Shown here: piece after piece, positions 7,813-14,407 of the stretch | Position numbering within the stretch: the stretch's first letter is position 1 | Layout of the letters: the number at the start of each line of letters is the position of its first letter | DNA from: Lachnoclostridium sp. An14 | GTDB lineage: Bacteria > Bacillota > Clostridia > Lachnospirales > Lachnospiraceae | DNA: 37,447 nucleotides | Reading direction: 5' to 3' | Assembly (NCBI RefSeq): GCF_002160755.1 | Contig: NZ_NFLE01000040.1 | Span: forward strand, 1 to 37,447 | The notes under the pieces: model-generated | Database searches by the model: none | The model's input: only the letters and a program-made list of their open reading frames with translations | What the model was told of the DNA's origin: nothing | Position numbers and translations under genes: made by a program

Positions 7813-8974
7813 AATGGCAATCAAGAGCATCCTGGGAAACAAGATGCGATCCTTTCTCACCATGCTTGGCATTATCATCGGCGTGGCGTCGGTGATCATC
7901 CTGGTGAGCATTGTAAACGGCTATATGTCTTCCGTGGTGGACAGTTTCGCCAGCATGGGCGTGAACCAGATCTCGGTGAATGTGATCAACCTGCCATCCC
8001 GTTCTCTGGACGTAAACGACACTTATGAGTTTTATGAGGAAAATGGGGATCTGTTCGCCCAGATGACGCCGGTGGTGACCATTTCCACGGTGGTAAAACA
8101 CGGAAATGACTCCTTAGACGCCACCAACGTGGGCGGCTACAGCGAGGATTACCTGGCCATCAAGGACTATGAGCTGGAAACGGGGCGAAACATCCAGTAT
8201 TCCGACATCGTCTCCCGGCAGAAGGTGTGCGTGGTGGGCTACTATGTGGCCCACGAGCTGTTTGGCAGTGCGGAGAACGCCCTGGATCAGACGCTGAAGA
8301 TCAGCGGGGAGGCCTACAAGATCGTGGGAGTGGTGGAGCGGCAGGACGACGAGGACTTAGACGAGGGCGGCAGCGACGACTTCGTCTGGATCCCCTATTC
8401 CACCGCCACCAAGCTTTCCAGAAACGGCTCCATCGGCAGCTATATTTTCACCTCCAAGTCCGTGGACGACACAGACGCCTGCAAATCCGCCCTGGAAAGT
8501 TTCCTCTACGAGACCTTCCAAAACGACGACCTGTACAATGTAAACGCCAACAGCGAGATGTTGGACTCCTTAAATGAGCAGATCGCCATGATGTCGGGAA
8601 TGTTAGGCGGTATTGCCGGGATCTCCCTGTTAGTGGCCGGAGTGGGCGTTATGAACATCATGCTGGTGTCGGTGACGGAGCGCACCAGGGAAATCGGCAT
8701 CCGCAAGGCCCTGGGGGCGAAACGGGGCGTCATCATGCAGCAGTTTGTGATCGAGGCGGCCATGACCAGCTCCATCGGCGGAGTGATCGGGATTCTCTTA
8801 GGCTCGGTGGCCACGGTGGTCATCGGAAACGCCATGGGCATCGACTCGCCGCCCACCTTTGGGGCCATCCTCATCTCCTTCAGCGTTTCCGTGGGGATCG
8901 GGCTGCTCTTTGGCTATATGCCGGCCAGCCGGGCAGCGAAACTGAATCCCATCGACGCCCTGCGCAGCGAGTAA
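7796..8974 (+). CDS. MacB-like FtsX-family ABC permease
   Basis: A 392-residue permease with one N-terminal membrane helix (SFLTMLGIIIGVASVIILVS), a large extracellular MacB-core domain (about 50-270) and three C-terminal helices. The FtsX signature TREIGIRKALGAKRG is intact. I chose the ATG at 7796 because GGAAGTGGAGG lies just upstream; an in-frame ATG at 7775 has no comparable site. It is the last gene of the operon and is followed by a strong terminator. With the SLH protein and adaptor it probably forms a peptide or toxin efflux or envelope-stress machine. Confidence 0.93.
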   Translation: MLQSFKMAIKSILGNKMRSFLTMLGIIIGVASVIILVSIVNGYMSSVVDSFASMGVNQISVNVINLPSRSLDVNDTYEFYEENGDLFAQMTPVVTISTVVKHGNDSLDATNVGGYSEDYLAIKDYELETGRNIQYSDIVSRQKVCVVGYYVAHELFGSAENALDQTLKISGEAYKIVGVVERQDDEDLDEGGSDDFVWIPYSTATKLSRNGSIGSYIFTSKSVDDTDACKSALESFLYETFQNDDLYNVNANSEMLDSLNEQIAMMSGMLGGIAGISLLVAGVGVMNIMLVSVTERTREIGIRKALGAKRGVIMQQFVIEAAMTSSIGGVIGILLGSVATVVIGNAMGIDSPPTFGAILISFSVSVGIGLLFGYMPASRAAKLNPIDALRSE

Positions 8975-9052
8975 ACGGGAAAAGCCTGCCGGAATCGGGA
9001 CAAAGCCGGCTGGCATCGGGATAAAAAAGGAAAATAAAAAGGGAACATAAAC

Positions 9053-9099
9053 AAAAAAGGAGCATCCAGCCGTGATGATACGCTGGATGTTCCTTTTTT
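9053..9099. terminator. Bidirectional terminator after the MacAB-type operon
   Basis: A stem of about 14 bp (GGAGCATCCAGC with GCTGGATGTTCC) is flanked by A6 on the left and T6 on the right. It can stop transcription of the permease operon from the left and of the small membrane-protein gene from the right. Confidence 0.85.
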
Positions 9100-9126
9100 C
9101 TTGTTCCGCCGCCGGGCCGGGGGAAA

Positions 9127-9258
9127 TCAGTCTTCCCCGTCCTCGTCGTCCATGATCGCTCCCATATTTCCCGTCACCGTGCTCACCGTCACTACGGCCA
9201 CAATGAGCACCAGCAGGATGATCAGGGCGAAAAACACCATAATAAAGCTCAAATCCAT
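9127..9258 (-). CDS. Small single-span membrane protein (43 residues)
   Basis: A 43-codon frame on the minus strand encodes a short Met-Asp-Leu start, one strongly hydrophobic span (about residues 5-26, rich in Leu, Ile and Val) and an acidic tail ending DDEDGED. It starts at the ATG at 9258 with an AAAGG/GGTGG-type purine stretch upstream and ends just before the bidirectional terminator. The regular membrane-helix pattern and acidic end support a real gene. The function is unknown. Confidence 0.55.
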   Translation of the reverse strand: MDLSFIMVFFALIILLVLIVAVVTVSTVTGNMGAIMDDEDGED

Positions 9259-9360
9259 ATTGCCACCGAACCTTTCCGCGCCGCCGGACGCCTCTATTCT
9301 TATTTATAGCACAAAAGGAGTTGAGAGTACAGGGGAATTTTAGAAAAAACGCCGGATAAG

Positions 9361-9389
9361 TTGAAAAAGTGCAGAGGGGATGCTATAAT
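9361..9389 (+). promoter_or_regulatory. Promoter of the degV gene
   Basis: TTGAAA (9361-9366) and TATAAT (9384-9389) are separated by exactly 17 bases, with TG one base before the -10. This is a near-consensus vegetative promoter about 45 bases upstream of the coding start. Confidence 0.8.
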
Positions 9390-9437
9390 AAGTAGTAATC
9401 AATACTACATCTTATAATGAAAGCGTGGAGGCATATG

Positions 9438-10277
9438 ATGAGCTACAAGATTATTGGCGACAGCTGTACGGATCTGACAGAAAAACAGAAACAGGATCCC
9501 CATTTTCAGATCATCCCGCTGACCCTGCAGGTGGGAGACACCCAGGTGGTGGACGACGAGACCTTTGACCAGAAATCCTTCCTGGAGCTGGTAAAGGCCT
9601 GTCCCGAGTGTCCCAAGACGGCCTGCCCGTCCCCGGAGGCCTTTAAAAAGGCGTATGAGTGCAGCGCCGAAAATATTTTTGTGGTGACCCTCTCGGAGCA
9701 TTTGAGCGGGACCTACGGCAGCGCGGTGCTGGGAAAGCAGCTCTATGAGGAGGAGCACGGAACAGACAAAAATATCTTTGTGGTGGGCTCCCATTCCGCG
9801 TCGCCGGGCCAGTTAAACATTGCCCTCTTTCTCCAGGAGCTGTGCGAGGCGGGGGTTCCCTTTGACGAGATCGTAGAGCGGGTGATGGACTACCGCCTGA
9901 AGATGAAGACGTACTTTGTGCTGGAGTCCCTGGACACCCTGAGGAAAAACGGAAGGCTCACAGGCCTGCAGGCCTTTTTTGCCACCGCTCTCAATATCAA
10001 GCCGGTGATGGGGGCGGACGAGGGCGTGATCATCAAGCTGGATCAGGCCAGAGGCGTCAACAAGGCGTTAAGCCGGATGTGTGACATCGCTCTCAAGGAG
10101 GCGGGAGATACCTCCGGAAAACGTCTCGTCATCGCTCACTGCAACAATCCGCAGCGGGCGGAGCTGGTGCGCCGTACCATGTGCGAGCGGGCCCAGTTCC
10201 GGGACGTGGTGATCACGGAGACCGCCGGGGTAGCCACCGTTTACGCCAACGACGGCGGGATTATCATCGCTCTTTGA
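9438..10277 (+). CDS. degV: DegV family protein (fatty-acid-binding EDD fold)
   Basis: A 279-residue DegV protein. The N-terminal motif SYKIIGDSCTDLT and the central SEHLSGTYGSA loop carry the residues that hold the carboxylate of a bound fatty acid. LRKNGRLTG and NIKPVM in the second half are family hallmarks. Relatives act as FakB-type carriers presenting fatty acids to a FakA kinase, but no fakA gene is in the window. I chose the ATG at 9438, six bases after GGAGG; the adjacent ATG at 9435 is also possible. Its 3' end overlaps the convergent radical SAM gene by 14 bases. Confidence 0.92.
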   Translation: MSYKIIGDSCTDLTEKQKQDPHFQIIPLTLQVGDTQVVDDETFDQKSFLELVKACPECPKTACPSPEAFKKAYECSAENIFVVTLSEHLSGTYGSAVLGKQLYEEEHGTDKNIFVVGSHSASPGQLNIALFLQELCEAGVPFDEIVERVMDYRLKMKTYFVLESLDTLRKNGRLTGLQAFFATALNIKPVMGADEGVIIKLDQARGVNKALSRMCDIALKEAGDTSGKRLVIAHCNNPQRAELVRRTMCERAQFRDVVITETAGVATVYANDGGIIIAL

Positions 10278-11202
10278 CGCGGGCGCAGCCCTGGTATACG
10301 CCCCGTTCCTTCAGGCGCCTGGTCAGTGAATTGAGGACCAGGCGCTTGTTTGCGCTCCAGAGAGGGGCGATGAGAAGGCGTTTCGGCCCGTCTCCGGTGA
10401 TGCGGTGGATCACCACCTCCGGCGGCAGAAGGGCAATGCAGTCGATGACCAGATCCAGGTACTCCTCCAGTGCCATCACCGGAAAGGGCTCCCGCAGGTA
10501 GAGCTCCCCCAGATCGGTGCCGGAGAGGACATGGAGCAGCTGGAGCTTGATGCCGTCTATCCCCAGGTCTCCCAGGAATTTCACGGTCTCCAGCATCATT
10601 TCCCTGGTCTCTCCCGGCAGGCCCAGGATCACATGGACGATGACCGGGATCCCGGCGGCTTTCAGGCGCCGGAAGGCGTCTGAGAAGGTTTCCAGTGGGT
10701 ATCCGCGGCGGATGAAACGGGCCGTCTCCGGATGGATGGTCTGCAGTCCCAGCTCCACCCACACCGGCTTGCGGCGGTTTAACCGGGTTAAAAGCCCCAG
10801 GACATCTTCCGGCAGGCAGTCCGGCCTGGTGGCAATGGACAGGGCCGCCACCTCCGGGCAGTCCAGGGCGGAGGAAAACAGCTCCTCCAGGTAGAAAAGA
10901 GGGGCGTAGGTGTTGGTGTAGGACTGAAAATAGGCGATGTAGGAGACGTCCCGGTCTCCTAATTTTTTTGCCAGTTTTTCTTTTGCGTCCTCGATCTGCT
11001 CCCGGACGGAGGGGCGGCGGGAGGCGGCAAAGTCCCCGGAGCCGCCCTCGCTGCAGAAAATGCAGCCCCCCGTACCCAGGGTCCCGTCCCGGTTGGGACA
11101 GGTCATGCCCCCGTCTAGGGCCAGCTTGTACACCTTCTTTCCGAAGGTTTCTTTTAAATGAAAGTCCAGGGAGTGGTAGGGCTTTCCGTTCCAGTCTGTC
11201 AT
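10264..11202 (-). CDS. TIGR01212/YhcC-like radical SAM protein
   Basis: A 312-residue radical SAM enzyme. The cluster-binding cysteines lie in CPNRDGTLGTGGCIFC near residues 36-51, an unusually long first spacing that is characteristic of the YhcC-type family. Strand motifs of the TIM barrel (YIAYFQSYTNTYAP, LSIATRPDCL and VWVELGLQT) follow. The reaction of this family is not established. It has its own promoter-like elements upstream and converges on degV. Confidence 0.9.
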   Translation of the reverse strand: MTDWNGKPYHSLDFHLKETFGKKVYKLALDGGMTCPNRDGTLGTGGCIFCSEGGSGDFAASRRPSVREQIEDAKEKLAKKLGDRDVSYIAYFQSYTNTYAPLFYLEELFSSALDCPEVAALSIATRPDCLPEDVLGLLTRLNRRKPVWVELGLQTIHPETARFIRRGYPLETFSDAFRRLKAAGIPVIVHVILGLPGETREMMLETVKFLGDLGIDGIKLQLLHVLSGTDLGELYLREPFPVMALEEYLDLVIDCIALLPPEVVIHRITGDGPKRLLIAPLWSANKRLVLNSLTRRLKERGVYQGCARVKER

Positions 11203-11514
11203 AGTCGTCTCCTTTCCGCCGCGGCCCGTTAAAGCGATGGTCCGCCGGTTCTGCCTTTTAGCATAGCGGAAATGGGGGGCGGGCGCAAGCGGAAGGCGGG
11301 ATTTTTCAGAAGAAAGGGGGCGCTGGAAGACATTCCGGTTTGTCAGAGGCGGGAGAGACTGGGGGTTAAAGGGGGAGGGAATATTTTTTGCGAATATTTT
11401 TGAGCGTCTTTCATAAAAAATTCTATTGTTCCTCCATAGGCCCTGTGATATAGTTTAAATAACCGGAATCCTGGCAGAGGGAAACCGAGTGCGGAGAAAA
11501 AGGAGAGAGAGGCC
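11203..11514. promoter_or_regulatory. Divergent promoter region of the radical SAM and galactokinase-like genes
   Basis: For the right-hand gene, TTGTTC (11426-11431), 17 bases and TATAGT (11449-11454) form a good vegetative promoter, leaving a leader of about 55 bases. For the left-hand gene, TTGCGC (11283-11288), 17 bases and TATGCT (11260-11265) are a plausible minus-strand promoter. A tandem pair of GAATATTTTT sequences lies at about 11380-11401, upstream of the kinase promoter, and could be a binding site. No coding frame is convincing here. Confidence 0.6.
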
Positions 11515-12804
11515 ATGAATGTAGATCAGACGATGGAATTATTGAACGGAGCGAAGGCAGAGGAGCTGTTTTGTGCCCTTTATGGGGCCGGACAGGTGGA
11601 GGCGCAGCGGGAGCGCTACGGGACGCTGCTGGAGGGCTATCGGAAAAAATTTGGCGACGGGGACGTGAAACTCTTTTCTTCTCCCGGCCGCACAGAGATC
11701 AGCGGCAACCACACGGATCACAACCACGGCAAAGTGTTGGCCGGCAGCATCAACTTAGACTGTGTAGGCGTGGCGGCGGTGAACCATTCCAACAAGGTGC
11801 ACATCGTGAGCGTCACCTTCGGCCAGGAATTTACCATTGACTTAAATCATCTGGCTCCCAGCCCCAGGAAGGCGGGCACGGAGGACCTGGTGAAGGGACT
11901 TTTAAAGGGATTCCAGGAGTCCGGCTACGCCGTGGGCGGCTTTAACGCCTACATCACCAGCAACGTGATCAGCTCCGCCGGCGTCAGCTCCTCCGCAGCG
12001 TTTGAGATGCTGCTCTGTTCCATGTTAAACACCTTCTTCAACGAGGGCAGAATGAACACGGTAGCCTACGCCCACATTGGAAAATACGCGGAAAACCACT
12101 ACTGGGACAAGGCGTCCGGCCTGTTGGATCAGATGGCCTGCGCCGTGGGCGGCCTGATCACCATTGACTTTATGGAGCCGGCGGATCCCAGGGTGGAGAA
12201 GATCGAATTTGATTTCAGCTCCCAGAACCACAGCCTGATCATCGTGCAGACGGGACGGGGACACGCGGATCTGAGCGCGGACTATTCCTCCATCCCCAAC
12301 GAGATGAAGAAGGTGGCGGAGTATTTTGGCAAGGAGACCTGCTCGGAGATCAGCGAACAGGAAGTGATCGACAACCTTCCGAAGGTGAGAGCCTACGCCG
12401 GAGACCGCTCCGTGATGCGCGCCCTTCACTTCTTTGAGGAGAACAAGCGGGTGGAGACCATGGTGGCGGCGTTAAAGCAGGGGGATTTCGCCCTGTTCTT
12501 GGAAAATATCACAGCTTCCGGAAATTCTTCCTGGAAATGGCTTCAGAACTGCTATACCAATTCCAGCTATCAGGAGCAGGGAATTTCGGTGGCGCTGGCT
12601 CTGACGGAGCTTTTCATCGCGGAGAAGGGAAAAGGGGCCTGCCGCGTTCACGGCGGCGGATTTGCCGGGGTAATCATGGCCATGCTGCCAAACGATCTGG
12701 TGGACGAGTACGTGGCCTATATAGAAAAGGCCCTGGGAGAGGGGACGGCGTACCGCATGAGCATCCGGCCCTACGGCTCCATCTGTGTCAGCGATCTGTG
12801 CTGA
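11515..12804 (+). CDS. Galactokinase-like GHMP kinase
   Basis: A 429-residue GHMP-family sugar kinase. The galactokinase signature is present near residue 57 as GRTEISGNHTDHNHGKVL. The ATP-binding loop SSAGVSSSAAFE is near residue 152, the catalytic Asp lies in GLLDQMACAVGG near residue 201, and the C-terminal motif CRVHGGGFAG is near residue 375. The Glu that precedes His in the canonical GEHTDY motif (a galactose-binding residue) is Asn here, so the preferred sugar could differ. No other galactose (Leloir) genes are adjacent. The gene is monocistronic, with a strong GAGAGAGG ribosome site and its own terminator. Confidence 0.85.
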   Translation: MNVDQTMELLNGAKAEELFCALYGAGQVEAQRERYGTLLEGYRKKFGDGDVKLFSSPGRTEISGNHTDHNHGKVLAGSINLDCVGVAAVNHSNKVHIVSVTFGQEFTIDLNHLAPSPRKAGTEDLVKGLLKGFQESGYAVGGFNAYITSNVISSAGVSSSAAFEMLLCSMLNTFFNEGRMNTVAYAHIGKYAENHYWDKASGLLDQMACAVGGLITIDFMEPADPRVEKIEFDFSSQNHSLIIVQTGRGHADLSADYSSIPNEMKKVAEYFGKETCSEISEQEVIDNLPKVRAYAGDRSVMRALHFFEENKRVETMVAALKQGDFALFLENITASGNSSWKWLQNCYTNSSYQEQGISVALALTELFIAEKGKGACRVHGGGFAGVIMAMLPNDLVDEYVAYIEKALGEGTAYRMSIRPYGSICVSDLC

Positions 12805-12856
12805 GAGAACGGATTTTGGAATAGGGAATGTCTTTGAAACAGCAATCGCCAGAAGG

Positions 12857-12888
12857 CGGGAGGTCACAGCAGGGTGACCTCCCGTTTT
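12857..12888 (+). terminator. Terminator of the galactokinase-like gene, overlapping the Crp/Fnr gene end
   Basis: CGGGAGGTCA (12857-12866) pairs with TGACCTCCCG (12875-12884) and is followed by TTTTG. The hairpin includes the last codons and stop of the convergent Crp/Fnr gene. Confidence 0.8.
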
Positions 12889-13508
12889 GTCATGGCGATC
12901 AGGCCGTCCTCCCGCATGGATTTTAACTCCCGCACCATGGCGCTGCGGTTGACGGAGAGGAAGTCCGCCAGATCCATCATGGAAAATGGCAGGGTGAAGG
13001 CAGGGGAACCGGCCCTGGCGGAGAGCTGGGCGAAGTAGCACATCAGCTTGTCCCGGATGGAGCGCTGGCTTAAAACCTCCACCCGTTCGCTTAAGAGCCT
13101 GGATTTCCGGGAAAGGATGGAGAGGATGTTCTGCACCAGGTCCAGGTGGCGGGGACAGGCGCAGCGGCAGGGCCGGATCATTTTTTCATAATTTAAAAAC
13201 AGCACCTGGCAGGGGCCGTCGCAGACCACGTGGACGGCCCCCAGGCTTTCCGTGTGAAAATCCAGGCCGGCCCCAAAGATCCCCCCTTCTCCCAGGGATT
13301 CCAGGATGGTGCGGCTGCCGCTCGCCTCGTAGCGGACCACGGAGGCGTTTCCGGAGAGCAGGATGGCGGCGGACGCCTGGCCGTCGGAGTAGGAGTACAT
13401 GGTCCGTCCCGCCGGATATTCCCGGCGCCTGGCTTCCAGGCAGGGCAGCATCTGCTCCGCCTGTTCCGGGGCGATGCCGGCAAAGAGCCGGTTTTCCTCA
13501 AGTCGCAT
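12864..13508 (-). CDS. Crp/Fnr family transcriptional regulator
   Basis: A 214-residue regulator with an N-terminal cyclic-nucleotide-like beta-roll (about 10-105), a dimer helix, and a C-terminal winged helix (MMDLADFLSVNRSAMVREL near 167-185). The linker before the dimer helix carries a cysteine cluster (Cys114, Cys116, Cys118 in PCRCACPRH), with Cys96 and Cys100 nearby. A redox or metal cofactor is therefore possible, though related clostridial Crp/Fnr proteins often have a C-x-x-H type motif here. It is divergent from rubredoxin, which it may regulate. GGGAGGTGA precedes the ATG. Confidence 0.9.
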   Translation of the reverse strand: MRLEENRLFAGIAPEQAEQMLPCLEARRREYPAGRTMYSYSDGQASAAILLSGNASVVRYEASGSRTILESLGEGGIFGAGLDFHTESLGAVHVVCDGPCQVLFLNYEKMIRPCRCACPRHLDLVQNILSILSRKSRLLSERVEVLSQRSIRDKLMCYFAQLSARAGSPAFTLPFSMMDLADFLSVNRSAMVRELKSMREDGLIAMTKREVTLL

Positions 13509-13562
13509 AAAAATTCACCTCCCATTGCCCAAAAGATTATCACAAAAATGATGCAAATGCAA

Positions 13563-13591
13563 CAGACAAAACCTTCCTCCTGTGCTACAAT
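13563..13591 (+). promoter_or_regulatory. Rubredoxin promoter
   Basis: TGCTACAAT forms an extended -10 (TACAAT at 13586-13591). CAGACA at 13563-13568 gives a 17-base spacer. The transcript would carry a leader of about 100 bases with two stems before the rubredoxin start. Confidence 0.5.
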
Positions 13592-13601
13592 GAACCCATA
13601 A

Positions 13602-13660
13602 GCGAAAGGGAAAAACACCACCGTTTCGCCGATGAGCGCAGGATGCCTGCGGATACTCAT
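13602..13660 (+). other. Structured 5' leader of rubredoxin
   Basis: GCGAAA pairs with TTTCGC across a 16-base loop (about 13602-13629). A second stem follows: ATGAG-CGCAGG-ATG-CCTGCG-GATA-CTCAT (13632-13660). It may stabilise a highly used short mRNA or carry regulation; it matches no riboswitch class I recognise. Confidence 0.45.
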
Positions 13661-13694
13661 GAGAGAAAGAAGAATAGGAAAGGAGATCAATACA

Positions 13695-13853
13695 ATGAAA
13701 AAGTATGTTTGCGATGTTTGCGGTTACATTTACGATCCGGAGGCCGGCGATCCCGATAACGGCGTAGCAGCAGGAACGGCCTGGGAGGATGTACCGGAGG
13801 ATTGGGTATGCCCGCTGTGCGGCGTTGGCAAGGATCAGTTCTCTGAGGAGTAA
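13695..13853 (+). CDS. Rubredoxin
   Basis: A 52-residue classical rubredoxin. Two CxxCG knuckles ([10 protein letters not shown] and [11 protein letters not shown]) hold one iron, with the conserved aromatic core ([14 protein letters not shown]) between them. It carries electrons in the cytosol, for example to flavodiiron proteins or peroxidases. The start at 13695 is chosen for the AAAGGAGATC ribosome site and the known family length. It is divergent from a cysteine-rich Crp/Fnr regulator. A separate short-spaced rubredoxin domain occurs in the fusion protein at 32774. Confidence 0.96.
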   Translation: MKKYVCDVCGYIYDPEAGDPDNGVAAGTAWEDVPEDWVCPLCGVGKDQFSEE

Positions 13854-13893
13854 TGGGAAGATCTTTAAAATTTGTAAAAAATTGTGAAATGAG

Positions 13894-13935
13894 ACGGGGC
13901 GGCCGCTGGAGTGCGAGGGGCTGGCCCCGTTTTTG
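13894..13935 (+). terminator. Rubredoxin terminator
   Basis: ACGGGGC (13894-13900) pairs with GCCCCGT (13924-13930), followed by TTTTTG. Its T-run merges with the beginning of a dispersed hairpin repeat. Confidence 0.7.
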
Positions 13936-13996
13936 TGTCAGCATGAAACGGCGTCCCCTGTGACACAAACGTCTCCGGCGGGAGCGCACACTTTTT
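13935..13996 (+). repeat. Dispersed hairpin repeat, short copy
   Basis: GTGTCAGCATGAAAC and its partner ending CCCCTGTGACAC form a stem. CTCCGGCGGGAG and GCGCACACTTTTT follow. The same order of blocks recurs at 24283-24412 and, inverted, at 35340-35388. Confidence 0.65.
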
Positions 13997-14407
13997 ATAT
14001 TCCTGCTGGGGATAGGAAAAGGCGGTTCGCGGCGCAAACTCTTTTCACAGCCATTTCAGGATTTTTCGGCGTACCCACAACCGGCTGCCCTCCCCGCCGC
14101 CCCATCCTCCCATTTACCGAAACAAACATTTCAAATAACTCCCACTTTTGAAACAAATATGAAAATAACCATTCTAATCCTGAAAAACCAGGCAACTCGC
14201 TGAAAATATACCCTCAAAAACTTGTATTTTGCCCAATGGCTGAACGATTCAGATAACTATATAATGAATTTACATCTCCGCCCCGCCGGGAAAGCCGGAG
14301 AGAAGAACGGCGAACATCCGGCGGCAGGGAATCGTGGGGGTGGAAAAGGGAAATGATAAGCATGGCGGCCAAGGGCTGCGATGTTTTGGAGTATAGAGGA
14401 AGTGACC
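13997..14407 (+). other. Non-coding stretch with the promoter of the PrpR-like regulator
   Basis: No convincing gene is present. TATAAT (14260-14265) is a good -10, but the -35 position (TGGCTG) is poor, suggesting an activator-dependent promoter. A leader stem (CCGCCGG with CCGGCGG, around 14284-14325) precedes the coding start. I saw no GG-N10-GC sigma54 promoter. Confidence 0.4.

Noticed and set aside
13602-13660. Rubredoxin leader as a riboswitch
   Set aside because: The two stems do not match the conserved cores of riboswitch classes I can recall, so it is listed only as a structured leader.
14220-14300. Possible sigma54 promoter before the PrpR-like regulator
   Set aside because: No GG-N10-GC pair at -24/-12 spacing was found, and a TATAAT fits better.
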